DNA of 64,000 bases from Bacteroidales bacterium (GTDB lineage: Bacteria > Bacteroidota > Bacteroidia > Bacteroidales > VadinHA17). Made by a program: the position numbers and the translations under genes. Position 1 is the first letter of the stretch; the number at the start of each line of letters is the position of its first letter. The stretch spans positions 1 through 64,000 of the forward strand of contig JARKQN010000127.1 in assembly GCA_029974835.1 (NCBI GenBank), in the 5' to 3' direction. The notes below the pieces were generated by a model, which was not told where the DNA came from, did no database searches, and saw only the letters and a program-made list of their open reading frames with translations. Below, in pieces: positions 54,990 through 63,020 of the stretch.

Positions 54990-55040
54990 CACATCCGGCA
55001 GCAGGAATAAACCTGACATACCGGTTTAAAATTTTTATTC

Positions 55041-56702
55041 ATGAGAAGGAGACGGGTACCAGTATTCACTGCATGTTTTTTCATTCTGTTTTCAGCGCAA
55101 TATCTTAACGGTCAGACTGCCTATATTCCACCCGATAAACCCAGGCTTATTGTTACAATTATTGTGGAACAGCTGCGCTACGACCAGGTTGAGAAGCTGA
55201 AAAACAGGTTTTCAGACAACGGTTTGCGCAGGATGATGAATGAGGGGACGACCTTTAAAAATGCAAGGTATGGCTATGTCAATACGCAATCAGGACCCGG
55301 GCATGCCACTATATCGACGGGAACAACTCCTTCGGTGCACGGCATTACTTCCGATTACTGGCATGTGCCGCTTCGCAATGAGATTATCTATTGCACTTCC
55401 GATAAGAATGTCAGTGCTGTAGGCGGTTCATTTGAGTCGGGTCAGCATTCTCCTTCCCAACTGATGGCGTCCACCATCGCCGATGAACTTTTTCTCGCTG
55501 CCAACGGGGCGGCAAAAGTGTTCTCCGTAGGCATGAAGGAAAGCTCGGCAATACTGTCGGCCGGGCATGTGAGGGGAGGGGTGTTCTGGTTCGATTATGT
55601 CAGCGGATCGTGGATGTCAAGTACCTATTACATGAATGAACTTCCGGCATGGGTAAATGATTTTAATGCTCTGAGGCTCTCAGATTCATACATGGGTAAA
55701 ATCTGGACCCCTCTGAAGGATGCAGAATCATACAGGGATTGCCTTCCCGATTCAAACAGGTTTGAAATGGGTTTCAATAAAATAAACAGGTTTCCCTACG
55801 ATCTGAAGAAATTGCAGCCGAAGGGAGCCGGCTCCGTGAAAGACTACTCTCTGCTTGCAGAGACTCCTTTCGGCAATTCCCTGACAAAAGACTTTGCAAT
55901 GAGGCTGATCAGTGAGGAGAGCCTCGGTAAAGACGATATAACTGACTATTTATCGGTATGTTTTACCGCGAATGACAGGATAGGACACCGGTTCGGACCC
56001 TCTTCGGTGGAGGTTGCCGATGCGCTTTTAAGGCTGGATGCCGACATTTCGGAGCTTATCGGAATGCTGAATGATTCGATTGGGAAGAAAAACATCCTTA
56101 TACTTTTTACATCCGCCCACGGTGTAGCCGAGGTTCCTTCATTGCTTGAGGCGGGCAGGATACCTTCGGGATATTTCAGACATACCCAGGCACTTCAGTT
56201 GTTAAGAATATACCTGAATGCCATTTACGGCCAGGGCGAATGGGTGAAAGGATATTTCGACAACCAGATTTATCTTAACCGCACTCTGATTGAGGATGCA
56301 CGCCTTCAGCTTGAAGAGATGCAGAAACGTGTCGCACGGTTTATGGTTCAGAATACCGGTGTGGCGTCGGCATATCCGATGTACATGTTTGAAACAGCCG
56401 ATTTCAGCAACGGTTTCCTCAAAATGGCTTCCAGCAATTTTATGCCCCAGAGGTCGGGCGATGTTCTTATAATCCTCAGCCCGGGCTGGGTTGAAACCGC
56501 AGATAACACGATTACCGGACACAACTCCCCGTACGATTATGACGTGCATGTGCCTCTGATCTGGTACGGCTGGATAATAAACAGGGCTACGGTAAACAGA
56601 AAGGTTGACATGGCCGACATCGCACCCACTCTGTCGGCTCTGTGCGGAATACCTCTGCCAAACGCTGTTCGCGGCGAACCAATTGTTGAACTTCTGCGGT
56701 AA
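55041..56702 (+). CDS. Alkaline-phosphatase-superfamily (PafA-like) protein, key metal ligands altered
   Basis: The 553-residue exported protein (signal peptide to about NGQ) has the overall PafA layout: IVEQLRYDQVEKL, GTTFKNARYGYVNTQSGPGHATISTGTTPSVHGI, TANDRIGHRFGPSS, LFTSAHGVAEVP and a C-terminal TGHNSPYDYDVHVPLIWYG, quoted here in family order. Active PafA enzymes use Asp in VVDQ, Thr in TGPGHA, Asp-x3-His, Asp-His in ADHG, and a later His. Here the first Asp is Glu, the nucleophile position appears to be Ser, and the Asp of Asp-His is Ala; the other ligands remain. It may be inactive or use a changed metal site. The gene ends 3 bp from the convergent GGGPS-like gene. Confidence 0.8.
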   Translation: MRRRRVPVFTACFFILFSAQYLNGQTAYIPPDKPRLIVTIIVEQLRYDQVEKLKNRFSDNGLRRMMNEGTTFKNARYGYVNTQSGPGHATISTGTTPSVHGITSDYWHVPLRNEIIYCTSDKNVSAVGGSFESGQHSPSQLMASTIADELFLAANGAAKVFSVGMKESSAILSAGHVRGGVFWFDYVSGSWMSSTYYMNELPAWVNDFNALRLSDSYMGKIWTPLKDAESYRDCLPDSNRFEMGFNKINRFPYDLKKLQPKGAGSVKDYSLLAETPFGNSLTKDFAMRLISEESLGKDDITDYLSVCFTANDRIGHRFGPSSVEVADALLRLDADISELIGMLNDSIGKKNILILFTSAHGVAEVPSLLEAGRIPSGYFRHTQALQLLRIYLNAIYGQGEWVKGYFDNQIYLNRTLIEDARLQLEEMQKRVARFMVQNTGVASAYPMYMFETADFSNGFLKMASSNFMPQRSGDVLIILSPGWVETADNTITGHNSPYDYDVHVPLIWYGWIINRATVNRKVDMADIAPTLSALCGIPLPNAVRGEPIVELLR

Positions 56703-56705
56703 GAA

Positions 56706-57425
56706 TCAGGAAAAACTGTTCCGTATCTTACATGCCTCTTCCAGAAGGGAGGGTTCTTTCTCGCACCCGTTTCCCAGTACGATCATATCAGCTCCTGCCC
56801 TGAATGCTTCCATGATTTGGGAAGGGCTGGTTATTCCTCCGCCGACAACCACAGGTACGGAAATATTCATTTTGACTTCTCTTATTACTTCCGGAGGAAC
56901 CGGCAAATCTGCGCCGCTGCCGGCCTCAAGGTAAATCATTTTCATTCCCAGCATCTCACCCGCAAGAGCAGTGGCGGTAATAATGTCATGTTTGTCGGGC
57001 GGGATGGCCTCTGTCTGACTCAGGTACTCCACGGAACTTTTCTTTCCGCCGTTGATAAGCATGTATCCCACCGGGATGACACGCTCCTTTATATTCTTTA
57101 GAAAAGGTGCTGCAAGTACATGATTTCCGATAAGAAGTTCCGGATTCCGGCCTGATATAAGAGACAGGAAATATACACCATCTGCCTTTGTGCTTAACTG
57201 CAGCAGGTTTCCGGGGAAAAGTATTACAGGTATATTGCAGCTTGCCTTGATTGCTGAGATGAGCGGGTCTATAATGTTGAAAGTAATGCTTCCTCCGGCT
57301 AAAATAAAGTCAACATTGTTGCCGGCGGCTATTTTTATCATCCTGTCGAGCCGGGCTTCATCTGCCTTGTCAGGATCGAGCAGAAGAGCCACTGACCTGG
57401 CTGAGGGTATCAGATTCCTGTTCAT
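56706..57425 (-). CDS. Geranylgeranylglyceryl-phosphate synthase-like enzyme (group II, bacterial)
   Basis: I use the ATG at 57425 (239 residues), which overlaps the upstream gene's stop as ATGA; a GTG at 57446 would add seven residues. The TIM-barrel phosphate-binding and prenyl-site motifs are present: SVALLLDPDK, ILAGGSIT, PVILFPGN, IYLEAGSGA, VVVGGGI and ADMIVLGNG. The family joins a polyprenyl diphosphate to glycerol-1-phosphate, giving ether lipids in archaea. Bacteroidota homologues are established but their physiological product is unclear. The overlap implies translation coupled to the Sfp-type gene. Confidence 0.88.
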   Translation of the reverse strand: MNRNLIPSARSVALLLDPDKADEARLDRMIKIAAGNNVDFILAGGSITFNIIDPLISAIKASCNIPVILFPGNLLQLSTKADGVYFLSLISGRNPELLIGNHVLAAPFLKNIKERVIPVGYMLINGGKKSSVEYLSQTEAIPPDKHDIITATALAGEMLGMKMIYLEAGSGADLPVPPEVIREVKMNISVPVVVGGGITSPSQIMEAFRAGADMIVLGNGCEKEPSLLEEACKIRNSFS

Positions 57426-58063
57426 AATATCTTCTTTTTTGTCCACACAATGGCATAATTATCGTATCGTGTATAGGAGAGGTCGAACCATGAATTGATT
57501 TTCTCGGTGCGGACTCTGCCTTTTATCTCGCCGGAATCGCCGGGTTTAAAAGGTTTCAGGATAATATTGTTTTTTATGCTGATGCCCTCCTTGTCGCATA
57601 TCTTATATAATGCTTCCTTGGCGCACCAGTGAAGATAAAGATGATACCTGCTGAGTTCAGGGTCTTTTGTTATTTTCTCCTTACGGTTCATGAATTTGCT
57701 CATGAATGCTGATATGTTGGCGTTCATATATTCAAGGTCTATTCCAACCTGTTCATTGGTGCTTAGCATGATTGCTGTAAGCTTGAAGGAGTGAGAGATG
57801 CTTATGAAATGGCTTCCGCTTTTGATGAAAGGCTTATTGTTTTTGTTATACACAATCCTTGCCTCTTTCCCGATGAGCTCTGCCAGAAGGGCTCTGACAC
57901 TGAGAAATTCAAGTTTCCTGGAATTGCTTCTGAAATCGCGGTAACGTTTCCTGTCGCTGCTGTCGAGCTCCGCCATATCCAAAAGTGTCTTTATGTCCTC
58001 CTCGATCTTCCAGACACCCATAAGAGAATATTCGTTAAGATAGTGTTTGGTTATACAGCCCAT
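57422..58063 (-). CDS. Sfp/AcpT-type 4'-phosphopantetheinyl transferase
   Basis: The 213-residue enzyme attaches phosphopantetheine from CoA to carrier proteins. The key motifs are VGIDLEYM (about residues 102-109) and WCAKEALYK (about 150-158), which carry the Mg and CoA ligands. The size and N-terminal half match Sfp-type enzymes rather than the short AcpS. No carrier protein or synthase gene is adjacent, so the target is probably the fatty-acid ACP or an unlinked pathway. It lies between gldD and the GGGPS-like gene on the same strand. Confidence 0.85.
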   Translation of the reverse strand: MGCITKHYLNEYSLMGVWKIEEDIKTLLDMAELDSSDRKRYRDFRSNSRKLEFLSVRALLAELIGKEARIVYNKNNKPFIKSGSHFISISHSFKLTAIMLSTNEQVGIDLEYMNANISAFMSKFMNRKEKITKDPELSRYHLYLHWCAKEALYKICDKEGISIKNNIILKPFKPGDSGEIKGRVRTEKINSWFDLSYTRYDNYAIVWTKKKIL

Positions 58064-58073
58064 TACCTGATTT

Positions 58074-58664
58074 TTATATTCCGGGTTTCCATCTCAGGGT
58101 TTCAATGATATGAACAATATCTTCCCTGAAGAACTGAATGGCGGGAGCAAGGGAGTCTTCCCTTGGCTGCGAGTAAAAATAGAGAGCTCCGCGAAGAAAG
58201 TGACCTGTACTGTCGGTGGCGGTAAACTGTACCGAAGAAGCAGCATTGCCTTTTATGTCGTAAAGCATGCAATACACTTTGTTTACGGTATCCCGGTAGG
58301 GCTGTTCTGTTATTGCATCGGCCCGCACCGTATGACTGTAAACGAACTCGTTTGATTCCCTGAGCAGGCCGGCCAGGTTGTTATTTACCGGCAGATAACT
58401 CATGTGAATTACAGATCTGTAGCCCGGGAACTCAATGTTAAACCAGCACGGGTTGGTGTTATCCTCCACATTGTAGGAAATTTTCCCGTAGACAGGATAT
58501 TCAAAGTTGAAGGGGCAGTCAGTATCAAACATCATGTATTTCTTTTCAGGGAAGTCAATGCGGAAAAACCCTCTTGGTTTTGGCACCTCTTTCCCCCTGC
58601 AGGAAGCTATTGCCAAAAATACAATTAAAACATAAAGAGTCTTATTCCTCAGGGCTCCCGGCAT
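58074..58664 (-). CDS. gldD: Gliding-motility lipoprotein GldD
   Basis: The 196-residue protein has a signal peptide with a lipobox ending in AIASC (cysteine about residue 22). KPRGFFRIDFPEKKYM (about residues 29-44), PFNFEYPVYGKI and FNIEFPGYRSVIHMSY are hallmark GldD phrases. In Flavobacterium GldD is an inner- or outer-membrane lipoprotein needed for gliding and T9SS function; in non-gliding Bacteroidales it is kept with GldE. Its start overlaps the 3' end of gldE by 23 bp, suggesting coupled expression. Confidence 0.92.
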   Translation of the reverse strand: MPGALRNKTLYVLIVFLAIASCRGKEVPKPRGFFRIDFPEKKYMMFDTDCPFNFEYPVYGKISYNVEDNTNPCWFNIEFPGYRSVIHMSYLPVNNNLAGLLRESNEFVYSHTVRADAITEQPYRDTVNKVYCMLYDIKGNAASSVQFTATDSTGHFLRGALYFYSQPREDSLAPAIQFFREDIVHIIETLRWKPGI

Positions 58665-59934
58665 TGTCTGATTTTAAATTTACCCTTATTTCCTTGATCC
58701 TTCTTTTATCGGATGACTCAATGGTGAATATATAGGGACCGTATTCTATTGTCTGGTTTCGCTTTGGTATTTCGCCGGTCAGCTCAAGAACCAGCCCGGC
58801 AAGCGTTTCGGCTTCGCCTTTTACATCAGCGAAGGGGTCTCTGTCAAGGGAGAGAATTTTATAAAAATCGTTAAGGAGTATTTTCCCTTCAAAAATGTAA
58901 GTGTTTTCATCCACCTTTCTGTAGAGAGGAGTATCGACATCGCTCTCATCGGAAATTTCACCGACTATTTCTTCGAGAATATCTTCAAGTGTGACTATTC
59001 CCGATGTTCCACCGTACTCGTCAATCACGACAGCCATGTGAATTTTCCTTACCTGGAATTCCTTAAGCAGTTCATTTATCTTCTTTGTTTCGGGTACGAA
59101 GTATGGCGGTCTTATAAGTGACTGCCATTTAAAGGAATCGGGACTGCCGGCGTAAGGAAGGACATCTTTGGCATAAAGTATACCTTTAACGTTATCGAAA
59201 GAACCTGAATAGACAGGTATTCTTGAATATCCCGATTCGGTAATAACGGGAATGACCCTGCTGAACCCTTCCGTTATGTCGAGGGCCGTGACGTCAACCC
59301 TTGGGCACATTATTGCACTTACACTTATATTGCCGAAATTTACTATTCCCTTGAGAATCTTTTTTTCCTCCTCCAGCTTGTCGGCGGTAAGGTCAAGCGC
59401 GTCCGAAAGATCATTCATGCTGATTTTCTTTTTCCTGCTTAAGGATCTTTTCCTTACCGATTTTGTCATGAACATGAGTGCTGCTGTACCGGGTCTGAGG
59501 GCTTTCTCAAGTATTGACAATGGTACTGCCATATTGTATGCAACGGCAAAATGGTTACGTGTCGCGTACACTTTTGGCATGATTTCCCCGAAAAGGAGGA
59601 TTATGAAAGTTATGGCAACCACTTCCACGATAAATCTTGCAACGGGCGCCATGCTTTCTCCGAGAAGACTTTCACTTAGAAAGGCTGAAAGGATTATGAT
59701 ACCGACATTTACAAGATTATTTGCAACAAGAATGGTACTGAGCAGCTTATCGGGCATGGCTGTCAGTGAGAGAAGCGACAGGGCTTTCCTGGTTTTCTCC
59801 TTTCTCAGCCTGCTGAGGTCGTTGGGGCTGAGAGAGAAGAATGCCACCTCTGAGCCTGAGATTATGGCCGACAGCAGCAATAGAATAACCAGTATCAGAA
59901 ACCCGATTAATAGTTTAATATCCTCCGTACCCAC
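58642..59934 (-). CDS. gldE: Gliding-motility-associated membrane protein GldE (CNNM/CorC family)
   Basis: The 430-residue protein starts at a GTG. It has an N-terminal DUF21/CNNM domain with membrane helices (ISGSEVAFFSLSPNDLSRL at about residue 24, IILLFGEIMPKVYATRNH at about 112), a pair of CBS domains (about residues 205-335, IMCPRVDVTALD and GGTSGIVTLEDILEEIVGEI) and a C-terminal transporter-associated domain. CNNM proteins bind or move magnesium; in T9SS bacteria GldE supports GldD. The gene order ssb-gldE-gldD is conserved in Bacteroidota. Confidence 0.92.
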   Translation of the reverse strand: MGTEDIKLLIGFLILVILLLLSAIISGSEVAFFSLSPNDLSRLRKEKTRKALSLLSLTAMPDKLLSTILVANNLVNVGIIILSAFLSESLLGESMAPVARFIVEVVAITFIILLFGEIMPKVYATRNHFAVAYNMAVPLSILEKALRPGTAALMFMTKSVRKRSLSRKKKISMNDLSDALDLTADKLEEEKKILKGIVNFGNISVSAIMCPRVDVTALDITEGFSRVIPVITESGYSRIPVYSGSFDNVKGILYAKDVLPYAGSPDSFKWQSLIRPPYFVPETKKINELLKEFQVRKIHMAVVIDEYGGTSGIVTLEDILEEIVGEISDESDVDTPLYRKVDENTYIFEGKILLNDFYKILSLDRDPFADVKGEAETLAGLVLELTGEIPKRNQTIEYGPYIFTIESSDKRRIKEIRVNLKSDNAGSPEE

Positions 59935-59992
59935 TATGATAACCTGTTGATTGCGTTGCCTAATCTTTGTTTCCCGGGGAATGATTTATTAA

Positions 59993-60508
59993 CTAGAACG
60001 GCAGATCATCTTCAGGAGATCCTCCCCCGAATTCCTCATTTAAAGGTTCGTCTCCCCTGCCGGGTTCGTTGAGAGAGTCAGCCGCTTTGCCCTGGGCAGG
60101 ATAATTCCTTTCGGAGCGGTTGTTTGACGTCTGAGTTTCGGGATGCCCGGAATTATCGGACGAAGAGGCCGCGGTACCCTGCCTGCGGTCGATGATGTAC
60201 ATGGCATCGGCAAGTATTTCAGTGATATACTTGTTGTTGCCGTCCTTGTCGACGTACGACCTGGTTTTGATTTTGCCGGTAACATACAATTGTGTCCCCT
60301 TCTTTACATGTTTCTCAGCAACTTCAGCCAGCGCCCGCCATACCACAATATTGTGCCATTCGGTTGTTGTTACCGATTCTCCCTGCTGGTTTGTATATGA
60401 CTCACTTGTTGCGAGAGGAAATGTTGCCTTGGCAACTCCCTTGTCAAAGTACCTGACCACAGGATCCTTCCCGACATTGCCTACCAGAATAACTTTGTTA
60501 AGTGACAT
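59993..60508 (-). CDS. ssb: Single-stranded DNA-binding protein
   Basis: The 171-residue SSB has an OB fold (SLNKVILVGNVGKDPVVRYF, WHNIVVWRALAEVAEKHVKKG, YVTGKIKTRSYVDKDG), a glycine/serine/glutamine-rich linker and the acidic tip EDDLPF that recruits replication and repair proteins. It binds ssDNA as a tetramer. A TAACTTTA near-match to the -7 box lies on the minus strand at 60538-60545. Confidence 0.96.
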   Translation of the reverse strand: MSLNKVILVGNVGKDPVVRYFDKGVAKATFPLATSESYTNQQGESVTTTEWHNIVVWRALAEVAEKHVKKGTQLYVTGKIKTRSYVDKDGNNKYITEILADAMYIIDRRQGTAASSSDNSGHPETQTSNNRSERNYPAQGKAADSLNEPGRGDEPLNEEFGGGSPEDDLPF

Positions 60509-60545
60509 AATCTATTATGTAATATTGTTTACGACCGTAAAGTTA

Positions 60546-60809
60546 CTAAAAAAGTGCCATCCTTTAAACTCATTGATAATTAAGATTGCGGGCAGTTTCA
60601 TATTTTCTTTTGCCGTACAGATAAACCCTGATTATCCTCATGGAGTAAAACATGCCTGCGGCAAAAATTTCGTTTACCGTCCCTGGGGAACCCTCTTAGG
60701 GGAACCCCGAATCATAAAACCTTAAAATCACCCGAAACAGTAAGCCGTAACGATCCTCTGCAAAAAAATATTTTTCCGTAACTGTTTCAATTTAAATAAA
60801 TAATATTTT
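60546..60809. other. Intergenic region between ssb and the HU gene
   Basis: There is no credible ORF. TTTTGCCG at 60608-60615 and CGGCAAAA at 60659-60666 form an 8-bp inverted repeat around 43 nt. Two direct copies of GGGGAACCC lie at 60685-60693 and 60699-60707, 14 nt apart centre to centre, which could be a regulatory site. The stretch before the HU promoter is AT-rich. I see no tRNA or known RNA here. Confidence 0.4.
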
Positions 60810-60817
60810 TATATTTG
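60810..60817 (+). promoter_or_regulatory. -7 box (TATATTTG) for the HU gene
   Basis: This is an exact TAnnTTTG match, with TTTC at 60785-60788 21 bp upstream. The ATG is 56 nt downstream of the box. Confidence 0.65.
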
Positions 60818-60873
60818 CAGGGTCGAAAAAACTTATAGCAAAATAATTTGTTGAATTTTAAAACTTCACGAAA

Positions 60874-61161
60874 ATGACTAAAGCAGACATCGTAAACGAA
60901 ATTGCCAAAAACACTGGTATTGAAAAAGTAGCAGTTCAGAAAACAGTTGAAGCTTTTATGGATGCTCTTAAAAGTTCAATGATTGCAGGTAACAACGTGT
61001 ACCTGAGAGGCTTCGGAAGCTTCGTTATCAAGAAGAGGGCTAAGAAAACAGCAAGGAACATTTCAAAGAATACCACCATTATTATTCCGGCTCACAACAT
61101 TCCGGCATTCAAACCGGCCAAAACATTCGTAAACAAAGTTAAATCACACGTAAAGAAATAA
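60874..61161 (+). CDS. hup: HU-type DNA-binding protein
   Basis: The 95-residue histone-like protein binds and bends DNA as a dimer. MTKADIVNEIAKNTGIEKVAVQKTVE forms the dimer core, and the flexible beta-arm segment reads GRGF-like (YLRGFGSFVIKKRAKKTARN) followed by IIPAHNIPAFKPAKTF, where the intercalating proline sits. The gene is followed by a 29-residue gene and RNase G, a gene order I know from other Bacteroidota. Confidence 0.95.
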   Translation: MTKADIVNEIAKNTGIEKVAVQKTVEAFMDALKSSMIAGNNVYLRGFGSFVIKKRAKKTARNISKNTTIIIPAHNIPAFKPAKTFVNKVKSHVKK

Positions 61162-61164
61162 ATC

Positions 61165-61254
61165 ATGCCACGCGGTAAAAAGCGTAAAAGACATAAAATG
61201 TCCACGCACAATCGTAAAAAACGCTTGCGCAAAGACAGACATAAGAAGAAATAG
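61165..61254 (+). CDS. 29-residue COX24/AURKAIP1-like basic protein
   Basis: A complete ORF three bases after hup encodes MPRGKKRKRHK, MSTHNRKKRLRKD and RHKKK, that is 29 residues, nearly all Lys, Arg or His. Short basic proteins of this type are conserved next to hup and rng in Bacteroidota and match the AURKAIP1/COX24 domain, which in mitochondria and actinobacteria is a small-subunit ribosomal protein (mS38/bS22). A ribosomal role here is likely but is inferred from the motif. Confidence 0.8.
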   Translation: MPRGKKRKRHKMSTHNRKKRLRKDRHKKK

Positions 61255-61282
61255 CAGGGAAGAGTGAAAAATACCATAAGAT

Positions 61283-61318
61283 AATAAACCTAAAGGTCTC
61301 CCGATCTTTAGGTTTATT
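61283..61318 (+). terminator. Strong hairpin between hup/COX24-like gene and RNase G gene
   Basis: A perfect 13-bp stem (AATAAACCTAAAG at 61283-61295 and its complement at 61306-61318) has a 10-nt loop. The tract after it (GTATTATT) is a weak U-run. It may terminate the abundant HU message, giving less read-through into rng. Confidence 0.7.
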
Positions 61319-61372
61319 GTATTATTCCTTCTTTAACAAAAGTTAATCATCTTTTCATACAGCAGGGCAAAA

Positions 61373-62932
61373 GTGGAAAGCAGGGATTTGATCATTGATG
61401 CAGGTGATGAGGAGGTTTCTCTGGCTTTACTGGAAGACAAACAGCTCGTCGAACTGCATAAGGAGAAACGAAGCATTAAATTTTCTGTCGGGGATATTTA
61501 CCTGGGTAAAGTAAGAAAGGTAATGCCTGGTTTAAATGCTGCGTTCGTAAATGTCGGATATGAAAAGGATGCCTTTCTTCATTATCTCGACCTGGGACCC
61601 CAGTTCCGAACACTGCATAGGTACTACCAGTCTGCCCTTCAGAAAAAAGGTAAAATCATCCCGGTTCATAAATTCAGGCCTGAACCTGATATTGACAAAG
61701 AGGGGAAGATTACAGATGTGCTCTCAACCGGACAGACAGTAATAGTGCAGGTAATCAAGGAACCTATTTCAACAAAAGGACCAAGGCTCTCTTCAGAAAT
61801 ATCTCTCGCCGGCAGAAACCTTGTACTGATTCCATTTTCCGACAAGGTTTCGGTATCATCCAAAATTGAAAACCCCGACGAGAAGAACAGGCTGAGAACC
61901 TTGATAAACAGCATAAAACCCGTTAACTACGGGGTGATAGTCCGTACCGCCGCCGAGGGAAAAAAGGTCGCGGAACTTGATACTGAGCTTCGCCAGCTTC
62001 TCGAAAAATGGGAGAAAGCATTTGAAAATATCAAAAAGGATATTAAATCTCCCAGACTTTTTATAGGGGAGATGAACAGGGTGTCAACAATACTGCGCGA
62101 CCTTCTTAACGTAACATTCAACAGTATACATGTAAACGACAGTATCCTGGCTGAGGATGTCAGAAAATATATCAGGGAAATTGCCCCTGAAAAGGAAGGC
62201 ATAGTAAAGTACTATAAGGGTAAGCTGCCGATATTTGACCATTTCTCGGTTACAAGGCAGATTAAATCCCTTTTCGGCAGGACGGTTTCTTTCAGGCACG
62301 GAGCCTACCTTATTATTGAGCATACCGAGGCTCTTCATGTTATTGATGTAAACAGCGGCAACAGGTCAAGGTCGGGAACAGACCAGGAAACCAGCTCGCT
62401 CGAGGTGAATATGGCTGCCGCAAAAGAGATTGCCCGCCAGCTCAGACTGAGGGATATGGGCGGAATTATTGTAATCGACTTCATCGACATGCAGTCGGCC
62501 GAACATAAACAGATGCTGTACGACGCCATGCGCGATGCAATGATGAACGACCGTACAAAACACAATATCCTTCCCCTTACCAAGTTCGGTATAATGCAGA
62601 TTACCCGTCAGCGGGTCAGACCTGAAATGAAAATCGTAACAGACGAAAAATGCCCCGTCTGCAGGGGTACCGGGGAAGTAAAACCTACTCTCCTTTTTAC
62701 CGAAGAGATAGAAAACACCCTCGGGGATATCGTGAGGAAAATAAAAACCAGAAGACTTTTGCTGCATGTCCACCCGTTTATTGCAGCTTACCTTAAAAAA
62801 GGGATCTTCCCTCTCTTCAGGAGATGGAACTTTAAATATCATATCTGCCTTAAAGTGATGGCAATTCCTTCTTTCAATATGCTGGAATACAGATTTCTCG
62901 ACAGGTATGAGAATGAGATTGACCTTTCCTGA
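61373..62932 (+). CDS. rng: Ribonuclease E/G family endoribonuclease
   Basis: A GTG start gives 519 residues. The N-terminal S1 domain (DIYLGKVRKVMPGLNAAFVNVG, about residues 43-64, and DVLSTGQTVIVQVIKEP) carries an insertion, as in other Bacteroidota. The catalytic DNase I-like segment has the metal aspartates in VIDVNSGN (about 324-331) and IVIDFIDM (about 366-373). CPVCRGTGEV supplies the zinc-link cysteines. It cleaves single-stranded AU-rich RNA in rRNA maturation and mRNA decay. It lacks the long RNase E C-terminus, so RNase G naming fits. Confidence 0.93.
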   Translation: MESRDLIIDAGDEEVSLALLEDKQLVELHKEKRSIKFSVGDIYLGKVRKVMPGLNAAFVNVGYEKDAFLHYLDLGPQFRTLHRYYQSALQKKGKIIPVHKFRPEPDIDKEGKITDVLSTGQTVIVQVIKEPISTKGPRLSSEISLAGRNLVLIPFSDKVSVSSKIENPDEKNRLRTLINSIKPVNYGVIVRTAAEGKKVAELDTELRQLLEKWEKAFENIKKDIKSPRLFIGEMNRVSTILRDLLNVTFNSIHVNDSILAEDVRKYIREIAPEKEGIVKYYKGKLPIFDHFSVTRQIKSLFGRTVSFRHGAYLIIEHTEALHVIDVNSGNRSRSGTDQETSSLEVNMAAAKEIARQLRLRDMGGIIVIDFIDMQSAEHKQMLYDAMRDAMMNDRTKHNILPLTKFGIMQITRQRVRPEMKIVTDEKCPVCRGTGEVKPTLLFTEEIENTLGDIVRKIKTRRLLLHVHPFIAAYLKKGIFPLFRRWNFKYHICLKVMAIPSFNMLEYRFLDRYENEIDLS

Positions 62933-63020
62933 ACAACAATGCCTCCCTGCTGTTTAACATGGATGCAATGGCATGGTTTTATTTTAAAGATTACTTCATA
63001 ACAACATAATATTATTCAGA

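Noticed and set aside
60685-60708. Possible CRISPR-like repeat in the ssb-hup gap
   Set aside because: Only two 9-bp copies separated by 5 bp exist; there is no array, spacer or cas gene.
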